A DNA stretch of 64,000 nt. It comes from Bacillus sp. ISL-45 (lineage in GTDB: Bacteria; Bacillota; Bacilli; Bacillales; Cytobacillaceae). The position numbers and the translations under genes were made by a program. Positions 52,431-62,819 of the stretch are shown one piece after another (within the stretch, counting starts at the first letter, position 1; the number at the start of each line of letters is the position of its first letter). The notes beneath the pieces were generated by a model. The model was not told the DNA's origin. It worked only from the letters and a program-made list of their open reading frames with translations, and did not search any database. Where the stretch lies: positions 1-64,000 of the forward strand of contig NZ_JAGGQQ010000023.1 of assembly GCF_018613195.1 (NCBI RefSeq), written 5' to 3'.

Positions 52431-52940
52431 TCATTGCTCCCCTCTGCGCCATTTTTCGAAAATTTCTGCCACTTCTTTTGTAAGCGGAATCTTGGCACTC
52501 GGCTTCTTTTCCTGGATCACTTTCACGCTTTTTTCTATTTTTTTACTAATTAAATTTGTTTCATTAAGCAGCTCCCTCGCTGATTTCCTTAATGCTCCCT
52601 GTCCAAAAATGGCCCATTGCTCGGTATAGTCAGAGGTGGCTACATGGATCTGCGTTTTGCGGTTACTGAGGTCGATCGCCAGTCTTTCAATCCGTTCATC
52701 CGCCGTTTCATTTTCTTTTGTAAAAATTACTTCCACTTTGTAATTCTTATATTTCTTTTGTGTTCCTGATACAAAATGGGCGTCAAAAACAATGATAACG
52801 CGATAGCCGGTATACGCTTGGTACTCTGCCATGATTTCCACCAGCCGGTCCCTGGCAGCAGAAAGTTCTCTCTTCTTCAAGCTGACCAGCTCCGGCCATG
52901 CGCCGATGATGTTGTAGCCGTCAACAAGCAGGATATCCAT
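52431..52940 (-). CDS. rae1: ribosome-dependent mRNA endonuclease Rae1 (YacP, NYN domain)
   Basis: This 169-residue PIN-like NYN domain protein has the acidic active-site start DILLVDGYNIIGAW and later VATSDYTEQ. In B. subtilis Rae1 enters the ribosomal A site and cuts certain mRNAs in a translation-dependent way. It starts 2 bp after rlmB with GGGGAA upstream, in the cysE-cysS-mrnC-rlmB-rae1 operon. Confidence 0.92.
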   Translation of the reverse strand: MDILLVDGYNIIGAWPELVSLKKRELSAARDRLVEIMAEYQAYTGYRVIIVFDAHFVSGTQKKYKNYKVEVIFTKENETADERIERLAIDLSNRKTQIHVATSDYTEQWAIFGQGALRKSARELLNETNLISKKIEKSVKVIQEKKPSAKIPLTKEVAEIFEKWRRGEQ

Positions 52941-52942
52941 TC

Positions 52943-53938
52943 CTATTCCCCTAGCGGTTGTCGTTTACGGTGGACTTCATACATCAGGAGTGCCGCGGCC
53001 ACTGATGCATTCAACGAAGTTACATGCCCAACCATCGGAAGACTTAAAAGAAAGTCACACTTGTCCCTGATCAGCCTTCCCATACCTTTTCCCTCGCTGC
53101 CGATTACCAGGCCAAGAGGCAATGTTCCATCCATTTGACGAAAATCCTGTTTTGCCGAAGCATCCGTGCCCGCTATCCAGACACCGCGTTCTTTTAATTC
53201 ATCGATGGTCTGGGCCATATTGGTGACTCTTGCAACCGGGATATATTCGATTGCGCCTGTAGATAATTTAGCTACTGTTGCGGTCAGCCCTACCGCTCGC
53301 CTTTTAGGAATGATGATCCCGTGTGCTCCCGATGCATCAGCTGTCCTCATGATGGATCCAAGATTGTGAGGATCCTCAATTTCATCGAGGAGCAAGAAGA
53401 ATGGCGCCTCGTTCTTCTTTTCCGCTGCAGCGAATAAATCATCAATCTCCGCATATTCGTAGGCTGCAACCTGGGCGATGACACCCTGGTGATTGCCCTC
53501 GGCTAGCTGGTCGATCTTCTTTTTCGGGACGAATTGAACGATGACATTGGCTTCCTTCGCCATTCCGATTACCTGCTGCATCTGTCCGCTTTGGGAGCCT
53601 TCGGCAATCAGGATTTTGTTGATGTCACGTTCAGACTTAAGCGCTTCAATCACCGGATTTTTGCCAATGATGTAATCCTGGTTTTCATTTTGTTCCCTAA
53701 GTTGATCAGCTTTTTGCCCTTGTCTCTGGTCACGCCTTGGTTCGTGTTTACGGTCGCTTCTTGCTTCATGTTTTCGGTCCTGTCTTACTTCATGTTTCTG
53801 GTCCTTGCCTCTGGCCTGCTTGTTCTTTGGCTTTTCGTCCTGTCTTTGCGCCTGGTTCCGTGCTGGTTTCCGCTTATTGTCATCAACTGATTTCGGCCTA
53901 TTGTTCCGGCTCTGTTTATGTTGCTGTTTCTGGCTCAT
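52943..53938 (-). CDS. rlmB: 23S rRNA (guanosine2251-2'-O)-methyltransferase RlmB, with long basic N-terminus
   Basis: The C-terminal 240 residues form a SpoU/TrmH methyltransferase: substrate domain IIGKNPVIEALKSERDINKI, then DEIEDPHNLGSIMRTADASG, VIGSEGKGMGRLI and LPMVGHVTSLNASVAAALLM (knot). It methylates G2251 in the P loop. Unusually, about 88 basic, Gln-rich residues precede it, including an 8-residue repeat (DQKHEVRQ, DRKHEARS, DRKHEPRR). The ATG at 53938 has GGGAGG twelve bases before. The frame extends into mrnC, but the start there is less likely. Confidence 0.93.
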   Translation of the reverse strand: MSQKQQHKQSRNNRPKSVDDNKRKPARNQAQRQDEKPKNKQARGKDQKHEVRQDRKHEARSDRKHEPRRDQRQGQKADQLREQNENQDYIIGKNPVIEALKSERDINKILIAEGSQSGQMQQVIGMAKEANVIVQFVPKKKIDQLAEGNHQGVIAQVAAYEYAEIDDLFAAAEKKNEAPFFLLLDEIEDPHNLGSIMRTADASGAHGIIIPKRRAVGLTATVAKLSTGAIEYIPVARVTNMAQTIDELKERGVWIAGTDASAKQDFRQMDGTLPLGLVIGSEGKGMGRLIRDKCDFLLSLPMVGHVTSLNASVAAALLMYEVHRKRQPLGE

Positions 53939-53957
53939 CTGGAATCTTTCCTCCCAT

Positions 53958-54365
53958 CTATTCTTCAGCAAGTGCAAATACTGTGGTAATCAGTTCCTCT
54001 ATCCGTTTCTCATTACCTGCCAGATACAAATAACCGATCAGTGCCTCAAAGGCTGTACTGTACCGGTATGTTTGGACATCGGTGTTTTTCGGGACAGATC
54101 CTGACTTCGCATTCCGGCCCCTTTTTACAATCGTTATCTCTGCTTCGGATAGCATGTCCATCTCCATCAGCTTATGAAGGTATTTCGCCTGCGATTTCGC
54201 CGACACATAAGCGGTTGCTTCTTTATGCAGCTTGTTTGGCCGGACCTTTCCGCTTTGCAGCAGGTGATGCCGGACATACAGTTCATAAACGGCATCACCC
54301 ATGTAAGCAAGCGCTAGGCTATTCAATTGTTTTTCATCTATTTTTTGTTCGTAATGCAGCATCAT
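53958..54365 (-). CDS. mrnC: Mini-ribonuclease 3
   Basis: MrnC has 135 residues, an RNase III catalytic domain without the dsRNA-binding domain. Key residues lie in [16 protein letters not shown] and [11 protein letters not shown]. It matures the ends of 23S rRNA. The start (ATG ATG at 54365/54362) follows the cysS stop directly, with AGAGG inside the cysS end. It ends 19 bases before rlmB. Confidence 0.95.
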   Translation of the reverse strand: MMLHYEQKIDEKQLNSLALAYMGDAVYELYVRHHLLQSGKVRPNKLHKEATAYVSAKSQAKYLHKLMEMDMLSEAEITIVKRGRNAKSGSVPKNTDVQTYRYSTAFEALIGYLYLAGNEKRIEELITTVFALAEE

Positions 54366-55763
54366 TTAGCCTCTTTTCCATCTGATGCCCTGAGGTGTGT
54401 CCTCGATGATGATGTTCATTTCCTTCAATTGGTCACGGATATCATCGGCAAGCTGGAAGTTTCTTTCCTTGCGGGCTTGTGTTCGTTTTTCAATCAGCGC
54501 CTCGATTTCCTCATCCAGCAACTCTTCATCCTTCAGTGACAGGCCAAGTACATCGAACAATGTTTCAAATTCATTCATGAATGCTTTGATGACTTCCTCG
54601 GAAGTATTTTTCTCCATCAAGTACAGATTAGAAAGCTTAGAGAGTTCAAATAAGGTTGATACACCATTTGCGGTATTGAAGTCATCATCCATATCCTTGA
54701 TGAACTGCTCGCGGATCCCGGCGATTTTATCCAGCCATTCCTGGTTGTTATCGGTAAGATTCGCGCTCGCTCCCAGGCGGTGCTTCAGATTTTGGTAAGA
54801 TGTCTTCAGGCGTTCGAAAGCAGCCTGTGTCTTTTCAAGCAGCTCCTGGCTGTAGTTGATTGGATTCCGGTAATGGACAGAAATCATGAAAAATCTTAAT
54901 ACCTGTGGATCAATCTGCTTAATGATGTCATGAACTGTGACAAAATTGCCCAGTGACTTAGACATCTTTTCATTATTAATATTGATATATCCATTATGCA
55001 TCCAGTAGCGGGCAAACGTCTTTCCTGTCAATGCCTCTGACTGGGCGATTTCATTTTCATGGTGCGGGAATGCCAGGTCCTGGCCTCCTGCATGGATATC
55101 GATCGTATCTCCAAGGTATTCGCGGGCCATCGCCGAGCACTCAATATGCCAGCCTGGACGGCCTTTGCCCCAAGGACTGTCCCAGGAAATTTCGCCTTCT
55201 TTAGCCGATTTCCAAAGCACAAAGTCAAGCGCATCCTGTTTCTTTTCCCCAACCTGTATCCTCGCTCCAACCTTCAGCTCTTCAATGGATTGATGTGAAA
55301 GCTTGCCGTATTCTTTAAATTCCCTCGTGCGGTAGTACACATCTCCGCCTGATTCATAGGCAAAGCCTTTTTCTATCAACGCGCTGATAAATTCGATAAT
55401 CAAATCCATTGTTTCCGTTACCCTTGGGTGTGCATCGGCTGTTTTGCAGCCAAGTGCATGGACATCCTCAAAATAAGCGTCAATGAATCGTTGCGCGATT
55501 GTCGGTACGTCTTCCCCAATTTCATTCGCTGCTTTGATCAGTTTGTCATCGACATCGGTGAAGTTCGAAATATATTGTACATCATAGCCGCGGAACTCAA
55601 GATAGCGGCGGACCGTATCGAACACGATGGCCGGACGGGCATTTCCAATGTGAATATAGTTATAGACGGTAGGACCGCAAACATACATTTTCACTTTTCC
55701 CTCTTCTAAAGGGATAAACTCTTCCTTGTTCCGAGTCAGTGTATTATAAATTTTAATTCCCAT
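54366..55763 (-). CDS. cysS: cysteinyl-tRNA synthetase
   Basis: CysRS has 465 residues and charges tRNA-Cys. It has the HIGH motif as [15 protein letters not shown] (KMSKS), and zinc ligands in [18 protein letters not shown] and HHENE. The frame reaches 55796, but the ATG at 55763 ([14 protein letters not shown]) has GGAAGGGG before it. It overlaps the cysE end by 11 bases, so the two are coupled under one T-box. Confidence 0.97.
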   Translation of the reverse strand: MGIKIYNTLTRNKEEFIPLEEGKVKMYVCGPTVYNYIHIGNARPAIVFDTVRRYLEFRGYDVQYISNFTDVDDKLIKAANEIGEDVPTIAQRFIDAYFEDVHALGCKTADAHPRVTETMDLIIEFISALIEKGFAYESGGDVYYRTREFKEYGKLSHQSIEELKVGARIQVGEKKQDALDFVLWKSAKEGEISWDSPWGKGRPGWHIECSAMAREYLGDTIDIHAGGQDLAFPHHENEIAQSEALTGKTFARYWMHNGYININNEKMSKSLGNFVTVHDIIKQIDPQVLRFFMISVHYRNPINYSQELLEKTQAAFERLKTSYQNLKHRLGASANLTDNNQEWLDKIAGIREQFIKDMDDDFNTANGVSTLFELSKLSNLYLMEKNTSEEVIKAFMNEFETLFDVLGLSLKDEELLDEEIEALIEKRTQARKERNFQLADDIRDQLKEMNIIIEDTPQGIRWKRG

Positions 55764-56439
55764 TTTCCATGCCCCTTCCATGCTTCTCAACTTCAAGTTC
55801 TTCTTGTAATCTGACTAAATCAAGTTCTTTTTTCAAATTAACCAATTCCATCTCGATTTCATTGCATCGATCTGCTACCGGATCTGGCAAATCGCGATGG
55901 TTGAAATCCTTCTTGACCCTGACGCCGTCCTGGATGACGATTTTGCCGGGAATGCCCACAACCGTGGAGTTCGGCGGCACATCCTTCAGGACAACGGATC
56001 CAGCGCCCACTTTAGAATTCTCCCCAATCGTGATCGAACCTAAAACCTTCGCGCCAGTCGCAATCAGAGCATTGTCATTAACAGTCGGGTGGCGTTTGCC
56101 CTTTTCCTTGCCAGTACCGCCCAGGGTCACACCCTGAAACACGGTCACATTATCACCAATTTCACACGTTTCGCCAATGACGACCCCCATTCCATGGTCG
56201 ATGAAAAAACGTCTGCCAATCTTGGCTCCCGGATGGATTTCTACCCCCGTGAAAAAACGGCTAATTTGCGAAATGGCTCTTGCGATAAAATAAAACTTCC
56301 GCTTATAGAAAGCATGTGCCAAACGATGGGACCATATCGCATGCAGGCCTGCGTATGTCAAAGCCACTTCCAGCACACTCCTGGCAGAAGGATCCTGGTC
56401 AAAAACAACATCTATGTCTTCCTTCATCATTTTAAACAT
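55753..56439 (-). CDS. cysE: serine O-acetyltransferase
   Basis: CysE has 228 residues and makes O-acetylserine from serine and acetyl-CoA, the first step of cysteine synthesis. An N-terminal helical domain is followed by a left-handed beta helix of hexapeptide repeats ([20 protein letters not shown]). GGAGGATTTCACC precedes the ATG. It is first in the operon with cysS, behind a T-box and a 52-bp repeat array. Confidence 0.97.
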   Translation of the reverse strand: MFKMMKEDIDVVFDQDPSARSVLEVALTYAGLHAIWSHRLAHAFYKRKFYFIARAISQISRFFTGVEIHPGAKIGRRFFIDHGMGVVIGETCEIGDNVTVFQGVTLGGTGKEKGKRHPTVNDNALIATGAKVLGSITIGENSKVGAGSVVLKDVPPNSTVVGIPGKIVIQDGVRVKKDFNHRDLPDPVADRCNEIEMELVNLKKELDLVRLQEELEVEKHGRGMENGN

Positions 56440-56534
56440 GGTGAAATCCTCCTTCTTTTAAAATTTATTCGATTTTTGCTCATTAATGAGCACCTTCAAA
56501 GCCGACATTGGGTTATAGCCTTACTAATTTGTAT

Positions 56535-56945
56535 TTATGTGACCGAAATCTCACTGGTTCGGCTTTTTCGGGCACATATTCTTCCTTTATGTGACCGGAA
56601 TTCCGCTGGTTCGGCTTTTTCGGGCACATATTCTTCCTTTATGTGACCGGTATCTTACTGGGACAGCTTTTTCGGGCACATATTCTTCATTTATGTGACC
56701 GGTATCTCACTGGGACAGCTTTTTCGGGCACATATTCTTCGTTTATGTGACGGAATCTCACTGGGACAGCTTTTTCGGGCACATATTCTTCATTTATGTG
56801 ACCGGTATCTCACTGGGACAGCTTTTTCGGGCACATATTCTTCGTTTATGTGACCGTAATCTCACTGGGACAGCTTTTTCGACACATATCCTTCGTTTAT
56901 GTGACCGTAAAGTGGTGTTACCTCATTTTTGAGGCACATATCCAA
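56535..56945. repeat. 52-bp tandem repeat array II (8 copies) in the cysE leader
   Basis: GTGAC recurs at 56539, 56591, 56643, 56695, 56747, 56798, 56850 and 56901, that is, every 52 bp (two steps are 51). The core is ATGTGACCGGTATCTCACTG, then GGACAGCTTTTTCGGGCACA. In the first unit CCGAAA pairs with TTTCGG above an ATGTG/CACAT foot. The foot offset is the same as in array I. It lies between the T-box terminator and cysE, so it is transcribed when the T-box allows read-through. It is non-coding. Confidence 0.92.
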
Positions 56946-56967
56946 CTTGCCTGCCAAGTACACCATA

Positions 56968-57242
56968 TAAAAAAGCGCCCCTGTCGTATACGACAGAGAC
57001 GCTTGATATGCGCGGTTCCACTCTGTTTAGGCCGCCTTTGAACAGGCATTGACCTCAACTTTAACCTGTTAACGGGAGGACCCGCCCGATACTACTCAGG
57101 CACTGATTGCCTTTTTGCACAGGGACTCCGAGGCGCATTTCAAAAAATGAGAGGCCTGAACCACTTTCAGCCGGTGATGGTTCTCTCTAATAAGCGTCAT
57201 CTTTCTACTTTTCCTCTTCAACACTTTGGTTATATAGAATTA
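56968..57242 (-). promoter_or_regulatory. T-box riboswitch of the cysE-cysS operon
   Basis: The T-box core AGAGTGGAACCGCG is present (57011-57024), followed by a terminator stem GCGTCTCTGTCG/CGACAGGGGCGC with a T-run (56970-57003). Upstream is the long stem I region with a TGC triplet in GAAATGCGCC that could be the Cys specifier. The downstream genes (cysE, cysS) support a tRNA-Cys sensor. Confidence 0.92.
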
Positions 57243-57247
57243 CTCTT

Positions 57248-57276
57248 ACTATATTACATTTTTGAATTTCTGTTAA
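57248..57276 (-). promoter_or_regulatory. cysE operon promoter
   Basis: TTAACA (57271-57276), 17 bp and TATAGT (57248-57253), directly upstream of the T-box leader and 22 bp after the gltX stop. Confidence 0.75.
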
Positions 57277-57298
57277 CTAAAACAGCTTAGAAAAGTTA

Positions 57299-58756
57299 TT
57301 AGCCCAAAAGCTTCTGGACTCTTTCCTTTACTTTTTCTTTGCCGATCAGTTCCATTGCAAGCATCAGGTCCGGGCCGTGTGTCTGGCCTGTCGCAGCCGC
57401 TCGGACTGGCATGAAAAGCTTCTGCCCTTTATGGCCGGTTCCTTTTTGTACTGCTTTGACCGCTGCCTTGATTGAATCCGCCTTGAACTCTTCAAGCTCT
57501 TCAACCTCCGCAAGGAATGCATTCAGCACTTCTGGAACCTGCTCGCCTGCAAGGACCTCTTTTGCTTCTTCATCATAGTTTACCTCATCGCGGAAGAATA
57601 AATCAGACATCTCAACGATTTCCGCACCGAAGCTCATCTTATCATGATATAGGGAAATAAGGCCGCGAACCCAGGCATCTTCTTCCTCTGTACGGTTCTC
57701 GCTGACTTTTCCAGCCTTGACAAGGTGTGGAAGCGCTAGCTCGACAACACGGTCCAGGTCAGCCTTTTTCATATATTGATTGTTCATCCATGCAAGCTTC
57801 TGCTGGTCAAATAGCGCAGGAGATTTTGAAAGTCTTGCCGGATCGAAAATTTCAATGAAGTCGTTCTTAGAGTAAATCTCCTCCTCACCTGCTGGAGACC
57901 ATCCAAGCAGCGTGATGAAGTTGAACAATGCTTCTGGCAGATAACCGAGCTCTTCATACTGCTCGATAAACTGGATGATTGATTCGTCACGCTTGCTCAG
58001 CTTCTTGCGGCTTTCGTTAACGATCAATGTCATATGGCCAAACACCGGCGGTTCCCAGCCAAGCGCTTCATAAATCACAAGCTGCTTCGGTGTATTGGAA
58101 ATGTGGTCATCCCCGCGAAGAACATGGGAAATCTTCATCAAATGGTCATCGACGACAACCGCATAGTTATAGGTTGGCGTGCCATCTTTCTTGACGATGA
58201 CATAGTCACCCATCCCGTCTGATTCAAAGCTGACGTCGCCTTTTACCATATCGTCAAACTTCAGAATCTTGCCTGCAGGCACCTTGATGCGAAGGCTCGG
58301 CTGGCGTCCTTCTTTCTCAAACTGTTCCTTCTGTTCTGCTGTAAGGTTTTGGCAGCGGCCTGAATAATGAGGAGTCTCGTTGCGTGCAGTCTGCTCCTCG
58401 CGCTCAGCTTCCAGCTCTTCCTCTGTGCAGTAGCACTTATAGGCATGGCCTTTTTCCAGAAGCTCCTGATTGTATTTTTCATATATGTGGTTACGCTCTG
58501 ATTGGCGGTAAGGTCCATATTCGCCGCCAACATCGACACTCTCATCCCAGTCGATTCCAAGCCATTTAAGATACTTCAGCTGGCTTTGTTCCCCGCCTTC
58601 GATATTGCGTTTTTTATCTGTATCTTCAATGCGGATGATGAACTTTCCGCCTCTGTTCCGTGCGAATAGATAGTTGAATAGTGCTGTACGGGCATTCCCG
58701 ATATGTAAATGTCCAGTCGGACTCGGCGCGTAACGCACCCGGATATCTGATGACAT
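57299..58756 (-). CDS. gltX: glutamyl-tRNA synthetase
   Basis: GluRS has 485 residues. It has HIGH as [19 protein letters not shown] (KMSKS), and an anticodon-binding C-terminal helical part. In Bacillus it also charges tRNA-Gln with Glu for GatCAB. The frame reaches 58786, but the ATG at 58756 ([14 protein letters not shown]) has AGAGGAGG upstream. Confidence 0.97.
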   Translation of the reverse strand: MSSDIRVRYAPSPTGHLHIGNARTALFNYLFARNRGGKFIIRIEDTDKKRNIEGGEQSQLKYLKWLGIDWDESVDVGGEYGPYRQSERNHIYEKYNQELLEKGHAYKCYCTEEELEAEREEQTARNETPHYSGRCQNLTAEQKEQFEKEGRQPSLRIKVPAGKILKFDDMVKGDVSFESDGMGDYVIVKKDGTPTYNYAVVVDDHLMKISHVLRGDDHISNTPKQLVIYEALGWEPPVFGHMTLIVNESRKKLSKRDESIIQFIEQYEELGYLPEALFNFITLLGWSPAGEEEIYSKNDFIEIFDPARLSKSPALFDQQKLAWMNNQYMKKADLDRVVELALPHLVKAGKVSENRTEEEDAWVRGLISLYHDKMSFGAEIVEMSDLFFRDEVNYDEEAKEVLAGEQVPEVLNAFLAEVEELEEFKADSIKAAVKAVQKGTGHKGQKLFMPVRAAATGQTHGPDLMLAMELIGKEKVKERVQKLLG

Positions 58757-58825
58757 AGTGAATCCTCCTCTAATATAGCTGTCCATTATTGTATCATTTT
58801 CAAATATAAAAGCGGAAGTACCTTA

Positions 58826-59308
58826 TTATTTATGAATTTCTTTTAATAAAACGACCGCTTGTGCGGCGATGCCTTCTCCCCGTCCTGGGAATCCAAGCTT
58901 TTCTGTTGTTGTCGCCTTGACATTCACCTGGTCAGGGGTGCCTTCCAATAATCCTGCAATCCTTTCGCGCATAGCTCCGATATGCGGTGCCATTTTAGGC
59001 TGTTGAGCGATAATCGTGCAGTCTATATTCACAAGCTCGTACCCTTTATCCTTCACAATCTTCCAAACATGTTCAAGTAATTTGGCTGAATCAGCGTCCT
59101 TGAATTCAGGATCAGTATCCGGGAAATGTCTGCCGATGTCCCCTTCGCCGATTGCCCCAAGACATGCATCAGCCACCGTATGTAAAAGCACATCAGCATC
59201 CGAGTGGCCAAGAAGCCCCTTTTCATATGGAATTGTGATTCCGCCAATGATCAGCGGCCTGCCCTCCGTCAATTGATGTACATCGAAACCTTGTCCAATA
59301 CGAAACAT
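58826..59308 (-). CDS. ispF: 2-C-methyl-D-erythritol 2,4-cyclodiphosphate synthase
   Basis: IspF has 160 residues and catalyses the cyclisation step of the MEP isoprenoid pathway. Zinc-binding residues lie in GQGFDVHQL (D8, H10) and [15 protein letters not shown]. The C-terminal [20 protein letters not shown] is conserved. AAAAGGAG lies upstream. It follows ispD, as in B. subtilis. Confidence 0.97.
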   Translation of the reverse strand: MFRIGQGFDVHQLTEGRPLIIGGITIPYEKGLLGHSDADVLLHTVADACLGAIGEGDIGRHFPDTDPEFKDADSAKLLEHVWKIVKDKGYELVNIDCTIIAQQPKMAPHIGAMRERIAGLLEGTPDQVNVKATTTEKLGFPGRGEGIAAQAVVLLKEIHK

Positions 59309-59350
59309 AATGAATAACTCCTTTTAAAATTAGGCTGTCTATATCTATTT

Positions 59351-60046
59351 TCAAACACTCGATTCTTTTCGCTTGCGTAAAATCGCTTCGGCAAAATATA
59401 AATCTTCTGGTGTTGTCAGCTTAATATTATCATAGTCCCCTTCGATGATGCTGACACGATGCGGAATTCGTTCGACAAGGCTTGATTCATCTGTACCGAT
59501 GAATTGCTCTCTCATTGCCTTGTTATGCGCCTCAAGCAATACGGAAACGCGGAAAGCCTGCGGGGTCTGGACTGCCCACAAGCTTGAACGCTCAACTGTT
59601 TCGGCTACCATGCTGTCCGCCGCTTTCTTGATTGTATCTTTAACAGGAACAGCCACGATTGCCCCGCCATCCTTGCTTGCTGCCTCGACAAGTTTGTGGA
59701 TCGTTTCTATTTTTATGAACGGCCGGGCAGCGTCATGGACGAGCACAATACCATCCATCGAATGGACCGCCCTAAGCCCGTTATACACACTGTCCTGGCG
59801 TTCCTTTCCACCATTGACCAGTGAAGATACCTTATGAATATCATACTCTTTCAATAAAGACTTGAACTGTTGCTCATCACTCGGGCTTATGGCGAGAATG
59901 ATGCCAGAGCATTCAGCATCTGTTTCAAACACCCTTAATGTATGGATCAGGATGGGAACGCCTTCCAAAGTGAGCAGCAGCTTGTTTTTCCCTGCTCCCA
60001 TCCTCTTTCCCTGACCTGCAGCCGGAATTATAACCTGATAAGGCAT
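59351..60046 (-). CDS. ispD: 2-C-methyl-D-erythritol 4-phosphate cytidylyltransferase
   Basis: IspD has 231 residues and transfers CMP from CTP in the MEP pathway. It has the motif IPAAGQGKRMGAGKNKLLL and later VLVHDAARPFI. The frame extends to 60109 without support. The ATG at 60046 has GGAG nine bases before and gives the family length. Confidence 0.96.
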   Translation of the reverse strand: MPYQVIIPAAGQGKRMGAGKNKLLLTLEGVPILIHTLRVFETDAECSGIILAISPSDEQQFKSLLKEYDIHKVSSLVNGGKERQDSVYNGLRAVHSMDGIVLVHDAARPFIKIETIHKLVEAASKDGGAIVAVPVKDTIKKAADSMVAETVERSSLWAVQTPQAFRVSVLLEAHNKAMREQFIGTDESSLVERIPHRVSIIEGDYDNIKLTTPEDLYFAEAILRKRKESSV

Positions 60047-60109
60047 TATGAAAACTCCAATCTTTTTTCTGCTCATTCCTTGATAAAAAAGCCAAATTTC
60101 AAATACCAC

Positions 60110-60215
60110 TTTAACATATAAACGGGCAGTCGAGGCCCTGCTTCACGCCTTCAAGGAATCAATGAAGGAAGCGGGAATCAACTGCCCATAAAGGCTTGGT
60201 CCATCGAGGGATGGA
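60110..60215 (-). other. structured intergenic segment between yacL and ispD
   Basis: GGGCAGT (60124-60130) pairs with ACTGCCC (60181-60187) around CCTTCA/TGAAGG, and TCCATC-GAGG-GATGGA (60200-60215) abuts the yacL stop. The T-run after the first stem is weak (GTTTATATGTT), so a terminator or processed RNA are both possible. Confidence 0.45.
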
Positions 60216-61307
60216 TCAACTGATTATACTTTTTTCCAACTGCTTCGGCTTTGCGAAAATCATCCTGCCAGCTGATGTTTGCAGCACACTTGTTACAAGA
60301 ACATCAATACGCTTTCCGATATAATCGCGGCCTTCTTCGACGACGATCATGGTGCCGTCATCCAGGTACGCAATGCCCTGATTATGTTCCTTGCCATCCT
60401 TGATGACCTGGATGCTCAATTCTTCTCCAGGGAGGACAACTGGTTTTACCGCATTGGCCAGGTCATTGATATTCAGCACGGCAACCTTTTGTAATTCACA
60501 AACTTTGTTCAAGTTGAAATCATTCGTGACGACAACCCCATTTGTCAGCTTTGCCAGCTTCACCAGTTTGCTGTCGACTTCCTGAATATCGTCAAAATCA
60601 CCTTCATAAATTTCAACCTTAATCTTAAGTTCCTTTTGAATACGGTTTAGGATGTCCAATCCGCGGCGTCCGCGATTGCGCTTCAACACATCAGATGAAT
60701 CAGCGATATGCTGTAATTCTTCCAGGACAAACTGCGGTATGACAATGGTGCCTTCAAGGAACCCTGTCTGGCAGATATCCGCAACCCTGCCATCAATAAT
60801 CACACTTGTATCGAGAATCTTCCACTCTCTTGCACGGCCTTCTTTTTCCACTTCTTCTTCAGTGCCCTTTTTCTTTGACCTTGAAAATAAACCAAGCAGT
60901 TCATCTCGCTTTTTGAATCCGACTTGGAATCCAAGATAACCAAATAAAAGTGTCAGCAGTGTCGGTGCCACTGTATTCACAACAGGCACCTGGATTGCAT
61001 TAAGGGCAAATCCTACTAAGAATGCCACCAGCAACCCGAAGAAAAGGCCTACACTCCCGAACAGGACATCCGTTATTGGTGCCTTGATCAGCGACTCTTC
61101 AGCCCACTTCACAAAATTGGTCACAGGATCTACGGCCCAAAAAGTAAGAAGATAAAAAATAAGTGCGCCTAAAACAGCAGTAACATAAGGATTATTGATG
61201 AGAGTCATGTCTCCCGCGTTCATTAATGCTAATAAATCAGGAATTAAGAATATACCAAGCGTTCCCCCAATGATCAGGAAGCAGGCTTGAATGATACGTC
61301 TTAACAT
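60216..61307 (-). CDS. yacL: PIN and TRAM domain membrane protein YacL
   Basis: This 363-residue protein has four N-terminal transmembrane helices, a PIN-type nuclease domain ([20 protein letters not shown] through [15 protein letters not shown], acidic residues present) and a C-terminal TRAM RNA-binding domain. Function is not established; the architecture suggests a membrane-bound RNase. AAAGGAGGTG lies upstream. It lies between ispD and disA as in B. subtilis. Confidence 0.9.
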   Translation of the reverse strand: MLRRIIQACFLIIGGTLGIFLIPDLLALMNAGDMTLINNPYVTAVLGALIFYLLTFWAVDPVTNFVKWAEESLIKAPITDVLFGSVGLFFGLLVAFLVGFALNAIQVPVVNTVAPTLLTLLFGYLGFQVGFKKRDELLGLFSRSKKKGTEEEVEKEGRAREWKILDTSVIIDGRVADICQTGFLEGTIVIPQFVLEELQHIADSSDVLKRNRGRRGLDILNRIQKELKIKVEIYEGDFDDIQEVDSKLVKLAKLTNGVVVTNDFNLNKVCELQKVAVLNINDLANAVKPVVLPGEELSIQVIKDGKEHNQGIAYLDDGTMIVVEEGRDYIGKRIDVLVTSVLQTSAGRMIFAKPKQLEKSIIS

Positions 61308-61384
61308 CCTTTCACCTCCTTTTAATCATTATAAACAACTTCCAAATTTTGAAACCCTAGTAATTAAACATTTTCTTAAAATAA

Positions 61385-61566
61385 GGCTGCTTTCGTAAAG
61401 ATTGTTGTTAAAATCCTAAAGTCGATTTTAACGTAATATTAGGCCATTTTGCTGGTCAGTATTAAGTTTGCATGCCCTTTTCTCACAAAAGAGTCAACTT
61501 TGCAAGAAACATAGGTCATTCAATCCTATTTTGTAGTCGATAGCAACAAAGTTTGAGAAAAGAGCC
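61385..61566 (-). mobile_element. MITE-like element, copy B (182 bp)
   Basis: This is the reverse-complement copy of the element at 7869-8051: it starts GGCTGCTTTCG and ends GAGAAAAGAGCC. It is flanked by a perfect 8-bp direct repeat TAAAATAA (61377-61384 and 61567-61574). The two copies are alignable over their whole length with scattered substitutions. It lies in the leader of yacL, downstream of a -10-like TATAAT at 61586-61591. The remaining 61575-61741 shows no gene. Confidence 0.85.
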
Positions 61567-61741
61567 TAAAATAAAAACTCAAATGATTATACGATTTAAC
61601 CATGGTAAAGGTTACGGAATTTGTACAATTATTATTTTAATACAGCAAGATTGCCATAATCCCTATAGGAGTAAATCACATCTTTAAAGTAGCACCGGGA
61701 CATGTAGGTGTCAATTAAAAGCAGGCCGCCAATGTTTGGGA

Positions 61742-62815
61742 TTACATTTGGCGGTCCGCCATCAACTGGTCCCTGATAAGTTTAAAGCCTTCTTTGATTT
61801 TCCGGGCTCTTACTTCGCCGATGCCCTCTACATCATCCAGTTCTTCAACGGAAGCAGCAATCATATTGGTGAATTTGCCGAAGCGTTTGATCAAATTCTC
61901 AGTAATGATCATCGGCAGCCGCGGTATCTTATTCAGCATCCGATATCCTCTGGGACAGATGAATTCATCCATATGCACATATCCCTGATGACCGAGAAGC
62001 TTGAGGATGGTAGTGTCTTCAATGACGCCTGCCTTTGAAAGCTCCTGGAAACGGGCCATCACAACATCTGCCTTCACTTCCGTTTCTGCTGAATAATCTT
62101 TGATGACAAGCAGTGCTTCTCTTTCCATTTCAAATAAAAGCTCCTGCATTTGCAGGCGGATCAGCCGGCCTTCCTGCCCGAGCTCACTCAAATAAGTAAA
62201 AAGCTCCGTCTTGATCCTCAGCACCATTTCAAAACGATGGATCACCTGCAGTAAATCATTATAGGTGACAAGATTCTCAAATTCGAGAATTCCCAGATTG
62301 GTAATGCTTTGTTCAAGCACGACTTTGTACTTTTCCAGCGTCTGGATGGCCTGGTTTGCCTTTGTTAAGATGACGCCGATTTCCTTCAATGCATAGCGAA
62401 GGTTTCCCTGGTAAAGGGTAATGACATTCCTTCGCTGGGAAATTGCGATGACAAGTGCCCTTGTTTGCCTCGCCACCCGCTCCGCTGTCCTGTGCCTCAT
62501 CCCTGTCTCAGTCGAGGGTACGCCCGTATCCGGCGCTAACTGGGCGTTGGCGAATAGGATCTTGCTGCCAGTCTCATTTAAAATAATCGCGCCATCCATC
62601 TTCGCCAGTTCATAAAGATAGCTGGGACTGAACCTGCAATTGATTTCAAAGCCGCCATCAACCAGGTTTTTAACCTTTTCGTTATACCCAAACACAATCA
62701 ACCCGCCTGTCTTGGCCCGGAGCACATTATCGATTCCATCCCTTAAAGGTGTACCTGGAGCGATGAATTGAAGGATTTCACCTAACTCTTTTTCCTCAAG
62801 CTCTTTATGTTCCAA
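61742..62815 (-). CDS. disA: DNA integrity scanning diadenylate cyclase DisA
   Basis: DisA has 357 residues and makes c-di-AMP from two ATP. The DAC domain has the DGA (74-76) and RHR (107-109) motifs. A helical linker and a C-terminal RuvA-like HhH domain ([20 protein letters not shown]) sense branched DNA. It couples DNA integrity to sporulation. Its start lies four bases after the radA stop. Confidence 0.96.
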   Translation of the reverse strand: MEHKELEEKELGEILQFIAPGTPLRDGIDNVLRAKTGGLIVFGYNEKVKNLVDGGFEINCRFSPSYLYELAKMDGAIILNETGSKILFANAQLAPDTGVPSTETGMRHRTAERVARQTRALVIAISQRRNVITLYQGNLRYALKEIGVILTKANQAIQTLEKYKVVLEQSITNLGILEFENLVTYNDLLQVIHRFEMVLRIKTELFTYLSELGQEGRLIRLQMQELLFEMEREALLVIKDYSAETEVKADVVMARFQELSKAGVIEDTTILKLLGHQGYVHMDEFICPRGYRMLNKIPRLPMIITENLIKRFGKFTNMIAASVEELDDVEGIGEVRARKIKEGFKLIRDQLMADRQM

Positions 62816-62819
62816 TCCA

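Noticed and set aside
56747-56932. ORFs with repeated phrases such as LCDRN and RAHIL in the cysE leader
   Set aside because: They are shadows of the 52-bp tandem array. The period is not divisible by three, the frame changes each unit and there is no ribosome binding site.
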